From Coniochaeta sp. PMI_546 (taxonomy: Eukaryota; Ascomycota; Sordariomycetes; Coniochaetales; Coniochaetaceae), in NCBI GenBank assembly GCA_021432605.1, contig MU271143.1, positions 2,179,277 through 2,243,276 of the forward strand: a stretch of DNA of 64,000 nt. Direction: 5' to 3'. The notes under the pieces are model-generated. The model worked only from the letters and a program-made list of their open reading frames with translations. It had not been told where the DNA came from and searched no databases. The position numbers and the translations under genes were made by a program. Below, in pieces: positions 1-11,693 of the stretch; within the stretch, counting starts at the first letter, position 1; the number at the start of each line of letters is the position of its first letter.

Positions 1-388
1 TAATCATAATTGGGGTAATGCTTCCATATCTAACCATGGTCGCGATATCTACAAGGTCTGGATTGACGAGGGTTGTGCAATGCCGCAAATGGGATCATCC
101 TACCTAGATTAAGATAGAGCCTCTTGGGGGTTAAGGAACCTCCGACATCACACGCGACCCATACTCGCTTTCGCAGTAACAGAAAATGTGCACCATAGTA
201 AGGTGATCGACCTACCTCAGATAGCAAAAATCAAGGTGGAAAGACAGGCTATGTAAGGTGCCCGTTACACCCTGCCTGATTCGTTCTCGCAAGCCGCCAA
301 CTTCTAAGCATGGGGAACTACCTTAATTACAGGTCCATTGTCGAATGATGGCACTTCCATGTGAGTTTATTAGAAAAAAAGGGAGGGC

Positions 389-393
389 AAAAA
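389..393 (-). terminator. Pol III T5 terminator of the tRNA-like locus
   Basis: Five consecutive T on the minus strand lie directly downstream of the acceptor stem; a second run of seven T follows at 374-380. Confidence 0.5.
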
Positions 394-396
394 GAT

Positions 397-495
397 CCCC
401 GAGTCCAGGAATCGAACCCGGTCCTTCGATCCCGAATAACGGGCTTGGTATTTAACCCAAGTGCCACCCGCTGTGCGCCATTACACCACCTCAAA
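397..495 (-). tRNA. tRNA-like gene, isotype unassigned, possibly decayed
   Basis: On the minus strand there is a clear B-box (GGGTTCGATTCC) in a foldable T arm (CCGGG/CCTGG) and an A-box-like TGGTGTAATGG. A run of five T on the minus strand (389-393) follows the acceptor end, as expected for a Pol III terminator. The acceptor stem is odd: the 3' strand ACTCGGG meets a 5' strand TTTGAGG, which leaves three G-U pairs and one mismatch. The anticodon arm is ambiguous. One reading is GCGGG/CCCGT with a 23-nt loop that would need an intron; another is CTTGG/CCAAG with an 8-nt loop. It is either an intron-bearing tRNA I cannot type or a tRNA pseudogene. Confidence 0.5.
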
Positions 496-1367
496 TTGTT
501 GAGATGCTCTTGACAAATGACATATGAGAGTACCTGATTTGTCACGGGATGTCAGTTGTGCGTGTGTTTAAGTTAAGGTGTGGCGCGAGCGCCTTGAAAA
601 TGCAAACTGTGTTGGGTTTCTGACGCCTGTACATGTAAACCATGATGATGTAGTTCCAGGCGTGAGAATTATCTTGGGTTTTGACAAATATGTTGCTTTC
701 CCTAACGGTTCTCTATGTGGGTGTGGTTCTCTAGCTCGTCCTCACTGTCCCCTACGCCTTGAAGGGGAAGGAAAGAGAAAGAGAGGGGGACGGGGGAGGA
801 AGAAAAGGCTCTATCGAGCACCTAGATGTTCCAGGATTTTTCATGTTCACAATCGGTTATTCTTGCTATGAGACCTTAGCCCCATTGCCATTCGGCTGCC
901 CGAGGATCGACGAGCTCTGGAGCTAAGATGTTATTCTATGTGGTGAGACGAGCTGCTAGGAAAGGGGCAGTAATGAGGCTGTGCGGCAAGACAGATTTGG
1001 CCGTTCGAAGCATCATATTGCTGGAAATCCTGAACTCTTCTCGTAGGCACTACGTGTACGTCGTATAGGGGAACAAGACAGGACCAGGCATGACCAGCCT
1101 TCAGGCCAAGATCAATATCTAAACCTGAATCAAAGACGAGAATGTGAGCTAGATCCCAAGTAAGTAAGCAAGTAAGGCACATCAGCACTTCATGGAGTTT
1201 GTCAATCAAATATTAAACATGTATTATTACTGCTTAGAGCACAAAAATCCAACAGAGTGCCCAACTCTATATAATGCGTAGTACCATACGATGATTACCA
1301 CTAGAGCGCCCATTCCAAGACCCACAATGAAGCCCCCTTTCGTAGCTTGAACGTATCCGGCAGACCG

Positions 1368-2712
1368 TTACTCGATCGTAATGAAGGTGGCTTCACTGAA
1401 GACCTCTCCCTCCTCGACGATCTCATCATGGTCCCCGATCTTCAGCTTGAGACTTAGCTTCTCCTTCTGGGGTGCGTACTGCGGAAAGGTTAGCAACTCA
1501 TCCCGCGTCTATGGACACAAAGAAACTTCAAGATACCTGGTAGATGTAGGGCTTCGTTTTTGCCACACCACCGACAATCGTCTTCACAAACTGCGGCACT
1601 TCGGACATGACATCAATCCTATCCACCCTCTCTTCGAGCTGGCCCTCGATGCTCGCCTTGACGTCCTTTCCGTGCTTGCACTTCCCGCTCCACGTGAACC
1701 TGACCTTCTCCGGCTCCGGCCAGCCATTCTCGCTATCTGGCTTGGTCGTTATGTGAGTCACGGAAAGATCGGTGCCGGCAATCACAATCTCGCCGTCCTT
1801 CGCGATTCCACCAACAGTCACGACCGTCGAGCCGTACGACGGCGGTGTGGTAAACTGCATCAGCACAGCCGAGTGCTTCGGCCCCTGGAAGTTGAGGAAG
1901 TTCCACTTGGCCGCGGCGTGATGCGGCTTCATGCCCTGAAGCGCCATGACGAAGCACGCCTTGCCCTTGAAGTCAATCGGTCCCTGCTGTGTCATGATGG
2001 TCCCCTCGGCGGCGCACCTCGGCCAGAAGGCGTGGCGCATCGAGCCCCAGGGGTTCTCGAGGTCGGTGCCATATAGCGACTTGCCGGTCTGGCCGACGTG
2101 GAAGCCGGGGGCGGCCTTCTTGACGGTGAGGTTGACGACGGCCCTCTGGTCGTTCATCGACTTGATCGAGTACGTTGTGCCATCAGCTGAGAGTTCCACC
2201 GCGCAGTCGTCGGCGAAGAAGCTGTTCTTGTCTTCGCTGAATTCGTAGTTCTTGAGCGGGGTGGAGCACCAGAGATGCGGCTTTGAGCCGTCAAGGTAGA
2301 AGATTTTGCAGTTGAACTGAGCGGTCGTCCGGATGCCGCTGGATAATGTTAGTATGACAACGGCGCTGGGTTCGAGGTTGCAGCAGTAAATCTTACGCCA
2401 CGTTACTATATATGACCTGGGCAAACCCGACATAACCGCTGTCCGAGTGGAAGTAGAAGACCTGTGTCTCGACGCAGGTCGAGTCCATGACCTGCCATTT
2501 CAAGTCGTCGCGGGTGAGTTCGGTGTAGGGAGTCGTCTTGGCCTCTTCATGTACTGATTTGATGGCCGAAGGCCCGTAGATGGGCTCCTGAGTGCCGGCC
2601 ACATTGGCCAATCTGGGAATCAGAATGAGGTTAGCAAAGTTAGATCTTGACAAGGCGGTTGACGTCCTGGGATCCGTAGGCTGACGTACTGTTGTTGGGC
2701 CCATTTAAACAT
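1368..2712 (-). CDS. SVF1: Svf1 family survival factor
   Basis: Four exons on the minus strand: 2690-2712, 2397-2612, 1537-2338 and 1368-1478. All introns are GT-AG and the exons sum to 1152 nt (383 aa), the usual Svf1 length. The N terminus [18 protein letters not shown] and the segment around [11 protein letters not shown] are typical of the family, and the protein ends in an acidic FITIE tail. In yeast, Svf1 is a lipocalin-like cytosolic and Golgi-associated protein needed for survival of oxidative stress and linked to ceramide handling. The first exon codes only about eight residues, so the start would be missed by simple ORF calling. It is divergent from the uL11m gene, with 472 bp between the two start codons. 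The family call is firm; the molecular role is taken from yeast. Confidence 0.93.
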
Positions 2713-3184
2713 AGCAGCGGATTGAGAAACGTAAAACAGTCTGAGAGAAGCAAGAAGTCGAGGGATGGAGCCGCGATTATCGAGAGTTCTTTCTGGGAGA
2801 TATTGAAGTGGGAATGGGGCATTAACTTTCACCGCCGTCGAGCGAGTATCAACGGATGGGACCGAACCATCTAAAGTTCGGCGGGGCTGGCGAGATGCAG
2901 GTTTAGCGGCTGGAGTGGACGTCACTAGCCGCGGAAGCAGGACCCTGACATCACAGGTTCTTGTGGATCGCTTAGCCATTTGCGGGCAGATGAAAATCAA
3001 TGTGGCTTGATGGCCGACAGGGGTCCAAAGTGTGGCTTGACTCCATTTCGAATTTTTGCGCGTGTCAACGTTGAAGCTCGACGCCGGCGACACGACGAGA
3101 CGAAATCCGAGCTCCTCTACACGTTAGCAAAGCGATAAACGCACCATTGCAGCACATCATTCCGTGTGATTAGTCGGCGTCAAG
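2713..3184. promoter_or_regulatory. Divergent promoter of SVF1 and the uL11m gene
   Basis: This 472-bp interval separates two start codons that point away from each other, so it must hold both promoters. I could not pick out a TATA box or a clear factor site. Confidence 0.6.
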
Positions 3185-3706
3185 ATGTCGAAAGCAAGAT
3201 CAGGAGTGGACCAGATTGTGAAGCTCATAGTCGGAGCTGGTCAAGCAAGTCCCAGTCCGCCCGTCGGTCCAGCTCTGGGAAGCAAAGGTGTCAAGTCCAT
3301 GGACTTTTGCAAGGTCAGTCATTTTCAGCATTCCATTTTCAACCGTAACCGCGTGCTGACGCCGGTTTAGGAGTTCAATGCGAGGACAGCGCACATAATC
3401 ACAGGCACTCCGATGCCAGTCCGCGTGACGGTCAAGCCCGACAGAACATTCACATTCGACGTACGGACACCACAAACCTCATGGCTCCTACTCAATGCAG
3501 CGGAGGTCCCCCCATCGAAAGGCGGAAAGAGGAGAGGTGCCAACAACCCGGGCAAGGAGACTGTGGGCACAGTGAGCCTGAAGCACGTCTACGAGATCGC
3601 GAAGATCAAGCAATCAGAACAACGGTTGTCCGGTCTTTCGTTAGAGGGTCTTTGCAGAGCGGTCATCTACCAGGCGAAATCGATGGGTGTCAATGTGGTG
3701 GCTTGA
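3185..3706 (+). CDS. MRPL19: Mitochondrial large-subunit ribosomal protein uL11m (L11 family)
   Basis: Two exons, 3185-3313 and 3371-3706, with a 57-nt intron; the product is 154 aa. The N-terminal part contains the L11 signature [12 protein letters not shown], the proline-rich turn that faces the GTPase-associated centre of 23S-type rRNA. The C-terminal rRNA-binding domain follows ([15 protein letters not shown] and GVNVV at the end). The bacterial-like length and sequence point to the mitochondrial ribosome rather than the cytosolic uL11 (RPL12). No strong arginine-rich presequence is visible, which is common for L11m. The symbol follows the yeast name. Confidence is high for the family and slightly lower for the exact symbol. 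Confidence 0.93.
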
Positions 3707-5206
3707 GCTCTTGTATGGATATTTGGCGCTCTGGGAACCTTTTGGTCGTCACATATAGATGGTTCAGAGGGAAAGGGACCATGCTACGCTACAGAAGAAG
3801 CTAGTCTGGTCCATAACTTTGTCGTTGGCGTTGTACTCTTACTTGTACTATATATATCTAGAAGATATACCCTCCACGGCCTTGCCGTTTGATTGCTCGT
3901 GATGTCGTCTTTTGCGGCCGTGACATATGGAATCGGCCGTGAACCTTGAGGAACAGCTATATAGCTCGGCAGTCAAACTGCTAGACAGGGAACAGATGCT
4001 ATCCGACTTTTGCCGTCCTCAGTTCGAGCATGTGAATCATGTTTGCAGTGGGCACATTTAGTTCATCTAGTTCTGTGGCTCAAGCTCCGAAGCTCAGCGG
4101 TACAACATTAGCAGAACATACTGCATACTACAGGTGTTCGCAATCTCTCATAGCAATGGGCCCTCAACTACATTGTAGCAAAGCCCAGAATATTGCTTCA
4201 TACTAAGTTGCAAAGCCAGGCATCTGAGGTTTACCCCAGGTTAGCTGGGATACGTTAAGAGTCTTCTCCATGCCTCAGTAGCCATTTGACATCAATTGGA
4301 TGTTCTAGACCTGTGGCACAGAATATATCCCGAGGTTCAACTAGATAAGATAGAAGGAATGGCAGATCTTTTTGTGGATCACCCGTGACGTGAGCCACAT
4401 TTAAGGTTTGTTCTGTTGCCCCTCCAAGATTTTCTAGCTTGACCGAAGATGGCCCGTGGCTGAAATGTACCCTCGTCTCAATCCGGAAACATCGTCACAT
4501 GCGTCATCCAAGCCGGAGAGATAAGGTGTTTTCAGTCTGAAGCATCGAAAGAAGCTGGTCACCGTATGTTACACATTGTTGTACTTGGAATTTTGCTGGA
4601 GCAAGGGACTGAAAAGGGCTATATCCGAGCCCAATCCAAGACCGATCCAGGCCTAAGAACGTGTATACATGTACATACCCATGTACACTGCATGTGCAAA
4701 TGCCTCCTCCGTCATCCATTCAAAACAGGTACCCCGCCTTGGCCTGGAAGTGCCAGAATGTGTTACCTTAGTAAGGCTAAGCGGACGCCACAGCTCTCCG
4801 TAGTCACCTTCGAGTCAGGTATCACCAGATATGGCATCTGAGCCGAACTTAAGCTTGGGGCGAGAAAATGTAAAACTTCAACCACGGATCTGTTGGCCAA
4901 TGTTTCGCCCTGTCTTGGGGACGTCAAGGACTCAAGTCTAGCAGCTGAAAGGGCGATACTGCCTCCAGTCATCCGGGTATAAGCGACTAAAAGCCATTCC
5001 GGAAGCTCCGAAGTTTTAAGCGGGAGCCCCACCATCGGATCCCTTCATTCTTGCGGTCATCATCCTGACCTCCACTGCTCCCGGACTAGGAAGAGGATTT
5101 TCCTTTCCTTCCGTCACTCTGCGGCCGTGTCATCCTCGTTCCCAAAACCTTGCAGGTGCACACTTTCGTCTCTGGGTGACGAGTCTTATCGTAGTCAATA
5201 AGCACC
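3707..5206. other. Long intergenic region upstream of the kinase
   Basis: These 1.5 kb have only short ORFs with no family resemblance. The part next to the kinase (about 5040-5206) is CT-rich, as in many fungal promoters. A long leader for the kinase mRNA is possible but not shown. Confidence 0.5.
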
Positions 5207-7859
5207 ATGGCAGCAAACACTGCAGAGGAGCCATCGACGCTTCCATTGCTGCAGCAACCTTCCGGTAAGAAGCAGCAGCCTTACCCCTCCATGCCGATAT
5301 CGTCCCAATTGACTGGATGCTGACATGAGCTCTTCGCCCGCTCCTTAGAGATCTCACCACATACCACACTGAATCCTCCTACTCAGGCAGACCCTACCGA
5401 AGTCCACCCTTCAGTCCGCTTCAACTCCGCAGTCCAGGAATTCGCGCCTCAGTCGAGCGCAACGGGCTCTGTCCCTAACTACTCGCGTCCGACCGATGTG
5501 TCGCTTGGAGACCCGGCGGAAGTCACCCCGGAGGAGATTCGAGCTCTTTCTAAGTCCCTGAAAGCCTGCCCTCTGCAGGAACGGAGGATGGGTATCTTCT
5601 CTTATGAACCCTACTCCTTGCCGGTCTCACGGGTAAGTGCTTTGGCTATGCATCCGGATCTTTGATAGTCTTTTTTACCCACTCGTATCTTCGCCTGTGT
5701 GCTACTGTCCGTAACGGTGGCATGCTGGGTGCTATTGCGTGCCTCCTCATGACATACGCCCCTGTCTTGTCCCGTTTGTCTCGAATCATGTCTATCTGGT
5801 CAAAAGCTAAACAATTCTGTCGCAGACCGCTTCAAACGAAGACTCCAGTGAACCCAGCCGGCAAGCCACACGGAGCTCAACCAGCCATCACTCCCCGCAC
5901 CTCAGTCCTCGATCCGGTGACATGACGACGCCGCCTCTAACCCCGGCCGGTACTGGCTTTTCCGAAGGCGATGTCAAGGCCAAAGAGGCGCCCACAGACG
6001 ATGCCAACAGAGGTCGGCAGCGCCCCGATATCATCACTCCTCAAGAGTCTACTCAAGATGTAAACCACGAGGTTGCCTTACCTAGTCGGCCGATCAGCCA
6101 TAGACATGCCTCGTCAAATGAGACCATTCCGCAACGACCCTCGGTTATGGATGCCAAGGAGCATGGACATGGCGGTTCATCAGATCACAGGAAGGGCCTC
6201 TTCGCCGTCGGACCATCCGGAGGTTCTCCCAGTAGTTCCGTCGGACCTTCTAGGGAAACAAGTCCAACTCGTGTGGCGGCATCCCAGTTATATAGCCGAC
6301 CCTTCACGCCTGCCGGCGACGAGAACGATCCGTATGCCCGAACTAAGCGAGCGCCACAGGAGAAGATTGAACAACGATTCATCTTCACGCGGAAGAAGAA
6401 GCACACCTCTCCCAGCTCCTCGACGATAAATCTGCCTAGGGGATCGCAGGATAAAGTACGATCAGGTCTTTTCCATGGACGGAAAGACGAGCTGGCACAG
6501 GAGGAAGGTGTTCCTCCTCGGACTGGGTCGATGGCCGACCTGAAGAGATTCCTAAAGCTGGGCAACCACCACAAGATGAAGAGGGCCAACTCTCCTGCTA
6601 CGTCGATCAGGTCTGGTACTCGGACGCCTCCTAATGTTAGGTCGACTATGCAAATTCCTTTCGGCGATGACCACGGCCTGACGTCCAAGTACGGCAAGCT
6701 CGGCAAGGTGCTGGGCTCTGGAGCAGGCGGGTCGGTGAGGCTCATGAAGCGGAGCGAAGACGGCGTCGTTTTTGCTGTGAAGGAGTTTAGGCCGCGCCAT
6801 TCTTACGAGACGGAACGCGAATACGTCAAGAAGCTGACCGCGGAGTACTGTATGGGCTCTTCACTGCATCACGGCAACGTGATCGAGACCCTTGACATCG
6901 TCCAAGAGAAAGGAAAGTGGTACGAAGTCATGGAGTATGCGCCGTACGACCTGTTCGCGATTGTCATGACGGGCAATATGTCTCGGCAAGAGATCACTTG
7001 TTGCTTCCTCCAGATGCTCAGCGGAGTGACGTATCTCCACAGCATGGGACTCGCGCACAGAGATTTGAAGTTGGATAACGTGGTGGTCAGCGAGCGCGGC
7101 ATTCTCAAGATTATCGATTTTGGGAGTGCACATGTTTTCAAGTACCCCTTCGAGAACGGTATTGTTCTGGCCTCAGGTAAGTCAACTAGCACGATATATC
7201 ACACCAGCACCGTACTGATGATTGATCATTCAGGCATTGTTGGTTCCGACCCCTATCTCGCCCCGGAGGTATACGACGAGAGGAAGTACGACCCTACGGC
7301 AGTGGACATTTGGTCTCTAGCGATAATATTTTGCTGCATGACACTGAGGAGATTCCCCTGGAAGGTTCCACGCATGACGGACAACTCATTCAAGATGTTT
7401 GCAGCCGAGCCCTCACCGGGTCACGACCCAAACAAGCTGATTATGCCGCCATCTCGGTCCACCAATGACCTCGCAAGCACCCCAAGGCGCGATGTTGACT
7501 TCCACGAACCCATATCTAAGAAGGAAGAGCAGGGCGAACCGATAGATCGCGAGAAAGACATAGAAAAGCAGCCTGCGGCGAACAGCTCCAGCACGCAGCA
7601 ACCTACAACAAGCGAGGAGAAGAAGACAATCCGTGGCCCATGGAGGATACTTAGGCTTCTTCCCCGGGAGAGTCGGCATGTCATCGGCCGGATGCTCCAG
7701 ATCGACCCCAAGAAGCGAGCAAAGATGGACGAGATACTGCAGGACGAATGGGTTGCCAACACGGTCATTTGTCGACAGATTGAGAACGGCGTCGTGATCA
7801 ATGCCGACGACCACACGCACATACTCAAGGGGCCTCAGGAAGTGCCTCCGCCTAAATAG
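5207..7859 (+). CDS. SAT4: Hal4/Sat4-type serine/threonine protein kinase
   Basis: Four exons: 5207-5264, 5349-5632, 5826-7176 and 7234-7859, giving about 772 aa. The first 390 or so residues are Ser/Pro-rich and disordered, with a conserved patch ending in EPYSLPVSR at the end of exon 2. The kinase domain begins near residue 402 with [12 protein letters not shown], then AVKEF (VAIK lysine), [10 protein letters not shown] near 524, DFGSA near 545 and [10 protein letters not shown] disordered insert with many charged residues sits between APE and the last kinase helices, as in the fungal NPR/HAL5 group. In yeast Hal4/Sat4 and Hal5 stabilise Trk potassium transporters and other permeases at the plasma membrane and give salt tolerance. 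The 57-nt last intron is in frame and has no stop (see findings). The subfamily is well supported; Hal4 versus Hal5 orthology is less sure. Confidence 0.88.
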
Positions 7860-8715
7860 GGAAAGGGGGAGAAGAATGAGAACTAAAGAGCGAATTGGAA
7901 AGTAATTTTGGCGAGGAACCGGAGCACAAACCGGTGGAGATATCGAAGAGGCGACAAGCTGAGGTACTAGGCTTGGGCGGTACGATCTTTTAATGGTGAT
8001 GGATGGCGGCGCCTCAAGGCACACAGCTTTGTGCGTTGTCGACTGTAAGATAGGAGCTTGATCTACTTGGACTTTGCTACACGGCGCATGGACGGTGGTA
8101 CCGATTGCGGTTGGGACACAGCAGCGAGAATCTTGGTGGTTGATTTGGATTTCTGTGCAGCCCAGCGTTATGCATTTTCAGAATCAAGGGCGTGCACGAG
8201 AGGTGCCGGAGAGGCAGTTTTGGCTTTTGATAATGCTCATAGAGGAAGTATAGGTAGATAGACATCAACATTGTGCAACCTTATACCATGCACGCATCAA
8301 GAGTCTCATAGTACGTGCGCACTGCGCCTCGAGAAGGCCATGCTCCGCCTCAAACGGCATGACATCTCCTGCATCTCTGACAGAGGCGGAATGGATGACG
8401 AGCAACCTGAAGCCAAAGATGTCTGTCAACTAAGCGCAACAAGAAGGGCCTATTGGTCGCTGCCAAGAAGGGTTAGGGTTTATGCAGGTTCCCGCGTCTG
8501 TTCCACAAGGGTCGAGGCCCAAGCGCCCGAATTTTTGGAGGGGTCGGCCAAGAGTCAACCTACCCCACCATTAAAGTGCTCTTGACTCACGACGAATACT
8601 ATATCTTTTGCTTTGAGTCCAGTCGATTTCACCGTAGACGCGCCAAACTCAAAGAAGCTACAGCTCTTGCACACCCTTTCGCGCCTTATAGAAGACAGCT
8701 TCATACTTCGCAAAT
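7860..8715. other. Intergenic region with ProRS promoter
   Basis: No convincing gene. The distal part is probably the kinase 3' UTR; the proximal part holds the ProRS promoter with a telobox-like motif at 8470-8481. Confidence 0.5.
8470..8481 (+). promoter_or_regulatory. Telobox-like motif upstream of the ProRS gene
   Basis: The sequence GGGTTAGGGTTT contains nearly two telomere units and lies about 235 bp upstream of the prolyl-tRNA synthetase start. TTAGGG boxes bound by Tbf1-type factors occur in promoters of ribosomal protein and translation genes in several fungi. Function here is inferred only. Confidence 0.4.
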
Positions 8716-11052
8716 ATGGCGGATTCAACCGAAGTTCCCCTCCGCCCCGCCGGCGAGCAAGCCGACGCGAAGCCAGCCAAGCAGCCCAAGCAAGCGAAGC
8801 AAGGCAAGCAAGGCGGCGCGAAACAGGGCGGCAAGCAGCAGCAGCAGGCTGGCGCACACCAGGCCGGCAAGAAAGCCGACGCGAATCTGAACGGAATTAC
8901 GGTCTCGAAGGACATCAATTTCAGCGAGTGGTACCAGGAGATCGTGACCAAAGGCGAGCTTGTGGAGTACTACACAGAGGTATGATGGCGAGAATAACAG
9001 ACCTCGAGAGACAATTGAATAGTCGGCTAAACTTGGTTCTTGTTACTTCAGATCTCTGGCTTCTACATTCTCCGTCGTAAGTCAAGTTGAGCTTCTTCGA
9101 CGACCGCGGCGTATACTGACGAGGGGCCAATTGGAAAGCGGCGTCCATGCACATCTGGAACGTGATCCGGGACTGGTTCTCGGATAAGACCAGGAAAATG
9201 GGAGTAAAAGAGACAAGTTTTCCTATGTTCTTGTCCAAAACGTCCCTGGAGAAGGAGAAGGAGCATGTGGAAGGCTTCGCGCCCGAACTGGCTTGGGTGA
9301 CAAAGGCTGGAGACAAGGATCTCGAGGTCCCCGTTGCTGTCCGCCCTACGTCCGAGGCCGTCATGTAGGGATACCGCCTGACGCTTGAATGTCGGACCTT
9401 TACTGACTGCAACCAGGTACCCATATTATGCCAAATGGATCCGGTCGCATCGCGACTTGCCCCTCCGTCTGCAGCAGTGGAACTCAGTGGTAAGTATTTT
9501 CGGATCATCTGCTCTGCTCTCCATACTAAATACAATCAGGTTCGTTGGGAGGCAAAGCAGACAACCCCGTTTCTACGGGCAAGAGAGTTCCTCTGGCAGG
9601 AGGGACACACCGCCCACGTCTCTGAAAAGCTTGCCGAGGAAGAGGTTCTAGAGATCCTTGAACACTACGCAGGTGTCTATGAGCAGTTGCTGGCAGTCCC
9701 TGTCGTTCGTGGCAAGTATGTGGTCCAACTTGCGGGCTACGAGGTGATGTGAGCCAATTGCTGATGCTCGACGAACAGGAAGACGGAGGCCGAAAAGTTC
9801 GCCGGCGGATATTGGACCTCGACGTGCGAGGGCTTCATTCCCGCCACAGGACGTGGTATTCAAGGCGCAACATCTCAGTAAGTTTGCCGGCCGCTTATAT
9901 ACAGTGTTTACTGACTGACAACTCTCCAGCGCACTCGGTCAGAATTTCAGCAAGATGTTCAACATCACCGTTGGTACGTATTTATGCCGCTAAACGCTGA
10001 AAGAGAGAGAGAAACGTACCGTGATATAGTTGCTAACTTGACGATAGAGGATCCGGCAAAGAAGGGCGAGCATCTTCATGTGTGGCAAAACTCATGGTAT
10101 GGCTTGCTCCGATATCCCAAGCTGAAGAGACAACATATACTAATAATGTCTTCAAGGGGTTTGTCAACACGTGTGATCGGCGTCATGGTGATGATTCACG
10201 GCGATGACAAGGGCCTTGTCCTTCCTCCAAGGGTTGCCCCTGTCCACGCAGTCGTTATTCCTGTCGGACTGACAGCAAAGACCACCCCTGAGGTGCGGGA
10301 AGCTCTGCTAAAACAAACCGAGGAGTTGACAGACAGCCTGAAAGCTGCCAATATCTTGACTGAGCTTGATGATCGGGATGGCTAGTAAGTGGACTCAGCT
10401 TCCTTGCACCCTACCTTCAAAACAATATATCGTCGCGCTGAAGTGCCACTAACCGACTGCTAGTACCCCCGGATTCAAGTTTGCAGAGTGGGAGATGAAG
10501 GGTGTTCCTTTGCGTCTCGAATTCGGCCCCAAGGACATGGAGAAGTCTGTGGTCAGCTACGCGCGCCGCGACACCGGCGCCAAGGGAACGATTCCTGTCG
10601 CCGAGCTCGCATCTCAGGTTCCGGTCCTTCTTGAGCAGATCCAGAAGGACATGTATGAAAAGGCAGAAGCGACCTTCGCGGCCCATCGCATCATAATCAA
10701 CGACTGGGAGAAGGTGGTGCCAGCGCTGAACTCGAAGAACCTGGTTATCATTCCTTTCTGCGAAGAGATTGCCTGCGAAGAGCGGATGAAGGAGATCACC
10801 AAGAGCGAAGGCGAACAGCGCGAGCTCGGTCCGGACGGGAAGCCCCAGCCTACTATGGGCATGAAGAGCTTGTGCATTCCCTTTGATCAGGTATGTGACA
10901 CCGACAGTCGTGGGAAGTGTAGGCTTGTTGATGATGAATGCTAACCTTTTTGCGTGTAGCCCGAGGGTCTCGTCAAGGGAGAGACCAAGTGTCTGAACCC
11001 TGAGTGTGGACGTGATGCAAAGGCATGGGTCATGTTTGGTCGCAGCTACTAG
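8716..11052 (+). CDS. Cytosolic prolyl-tRNA synthetase (class II)
   Basis: Eleven exons: 8716-8979, 9052-9076, 9139-9364, 9417-9489, 9540-9715, 9779-9877, 9930-9973, 10048-10096, 10157-10384, 10464-10890 and 10960-11052. They sum to exactly 568 codons (567 aa). The enzyme charges tRNA-Pro with proline. A Lys/Gln-rich tail (about residues 20-57) precedes the catalytic core. Class II motif 2 is seen as [18 protein letters not shown], preceded by [11 protein letters not shown] and [30 protein letters not shown] follows, then the anticodon-binding domain ([12 protein letters not shown]) and the C-terminal zinc-binding-like domain with CLNPECG, ending at GRSY. This is the eukaryote/archaeal type, so the enzyme is cytosolic. 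The lack of an upstream EPRS fusion is normal in fungi. Exon 2 is only 25 nt and still keeps frame. Confidence 0.95.
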
Positions 11053-11693
11053 GCTTCTGTCGCCAAGAGAGTCTGGTGGCTAGCCAACCGGGATGCAGCC
11101 ATTGATCTGATTGAAGTTAGACTACCCTGCATGGCCTTTGTGCGATCGATTTCCTGGTAGACGTTATCCATACTCAATACCGGTGATTTTGATGTTGCTG
11201 AATATACCAGTGGCTCTGTGACTGCGGATAGGTAGCGAGACGATGATGAAAAACTCAATATCTTTCTAAACCTGGGCAGCGTAAACAAGATTAAGTGTAT
11301 GCAAGGCTGATAACTATCCTGAACTCAAATCTTCGTTCTGATAAATCTGCCAATCTTGCAGCCTATACTTTATAGACCCCTGAGCTGAGCTGATCAGTGA
11401 GCAAAGTAAACAGACGAATCATAAACCATTGACCAATAAGAGGTCGTCTTGGTCGGCCACAATGCCGGCGGGAAATCCTCGGTTCCGGCCCCAGAAAAAA
11501 CTTTGGCTCGGTGGGTCCCATCGCAATGGATGATTCTCTGCGGCTCGATGCACTTCGAAGCTTAAGTAGTAGCACCACTGTCCCGTACTCGCCGAAGCTC
11601 AACTTCAACTCCTGTCCCAAGAACCTCTCCAAACGTCTTTACTACCGCCAATTCCCGTCGTCTTAGCTTCACTCTAGCTCAACAACCGTCGAA
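11053..11693. other. Intergenic region, HSP10 promoter
   Basis: No gene. The proximal 200 bp are the presumed HSP10 promoter and leader. I looked for heat-shock elements and found only imperfect GAA/TTC units, not a clean array. Confidence 0.45.

Larger units (their letters stand above)
1..1367. other. Gene-poor left flank
   Basis: Apart from the tRNA-like locus near 397-495, no reading frame here has a recognisable protein pattern. Positions 760-805 form a purine-rich stretch. The last 150 bases or so before 1368 are probably the 3' untranslated region of the minus-strand SVF1 gene. Confidence 0.5.

Noticed and set aside
8468-8481. Telomere repeat as a sign of a chromosome end
   Set aside because: Only about two units inside a gene-rich region; better read as a promoter telobox.
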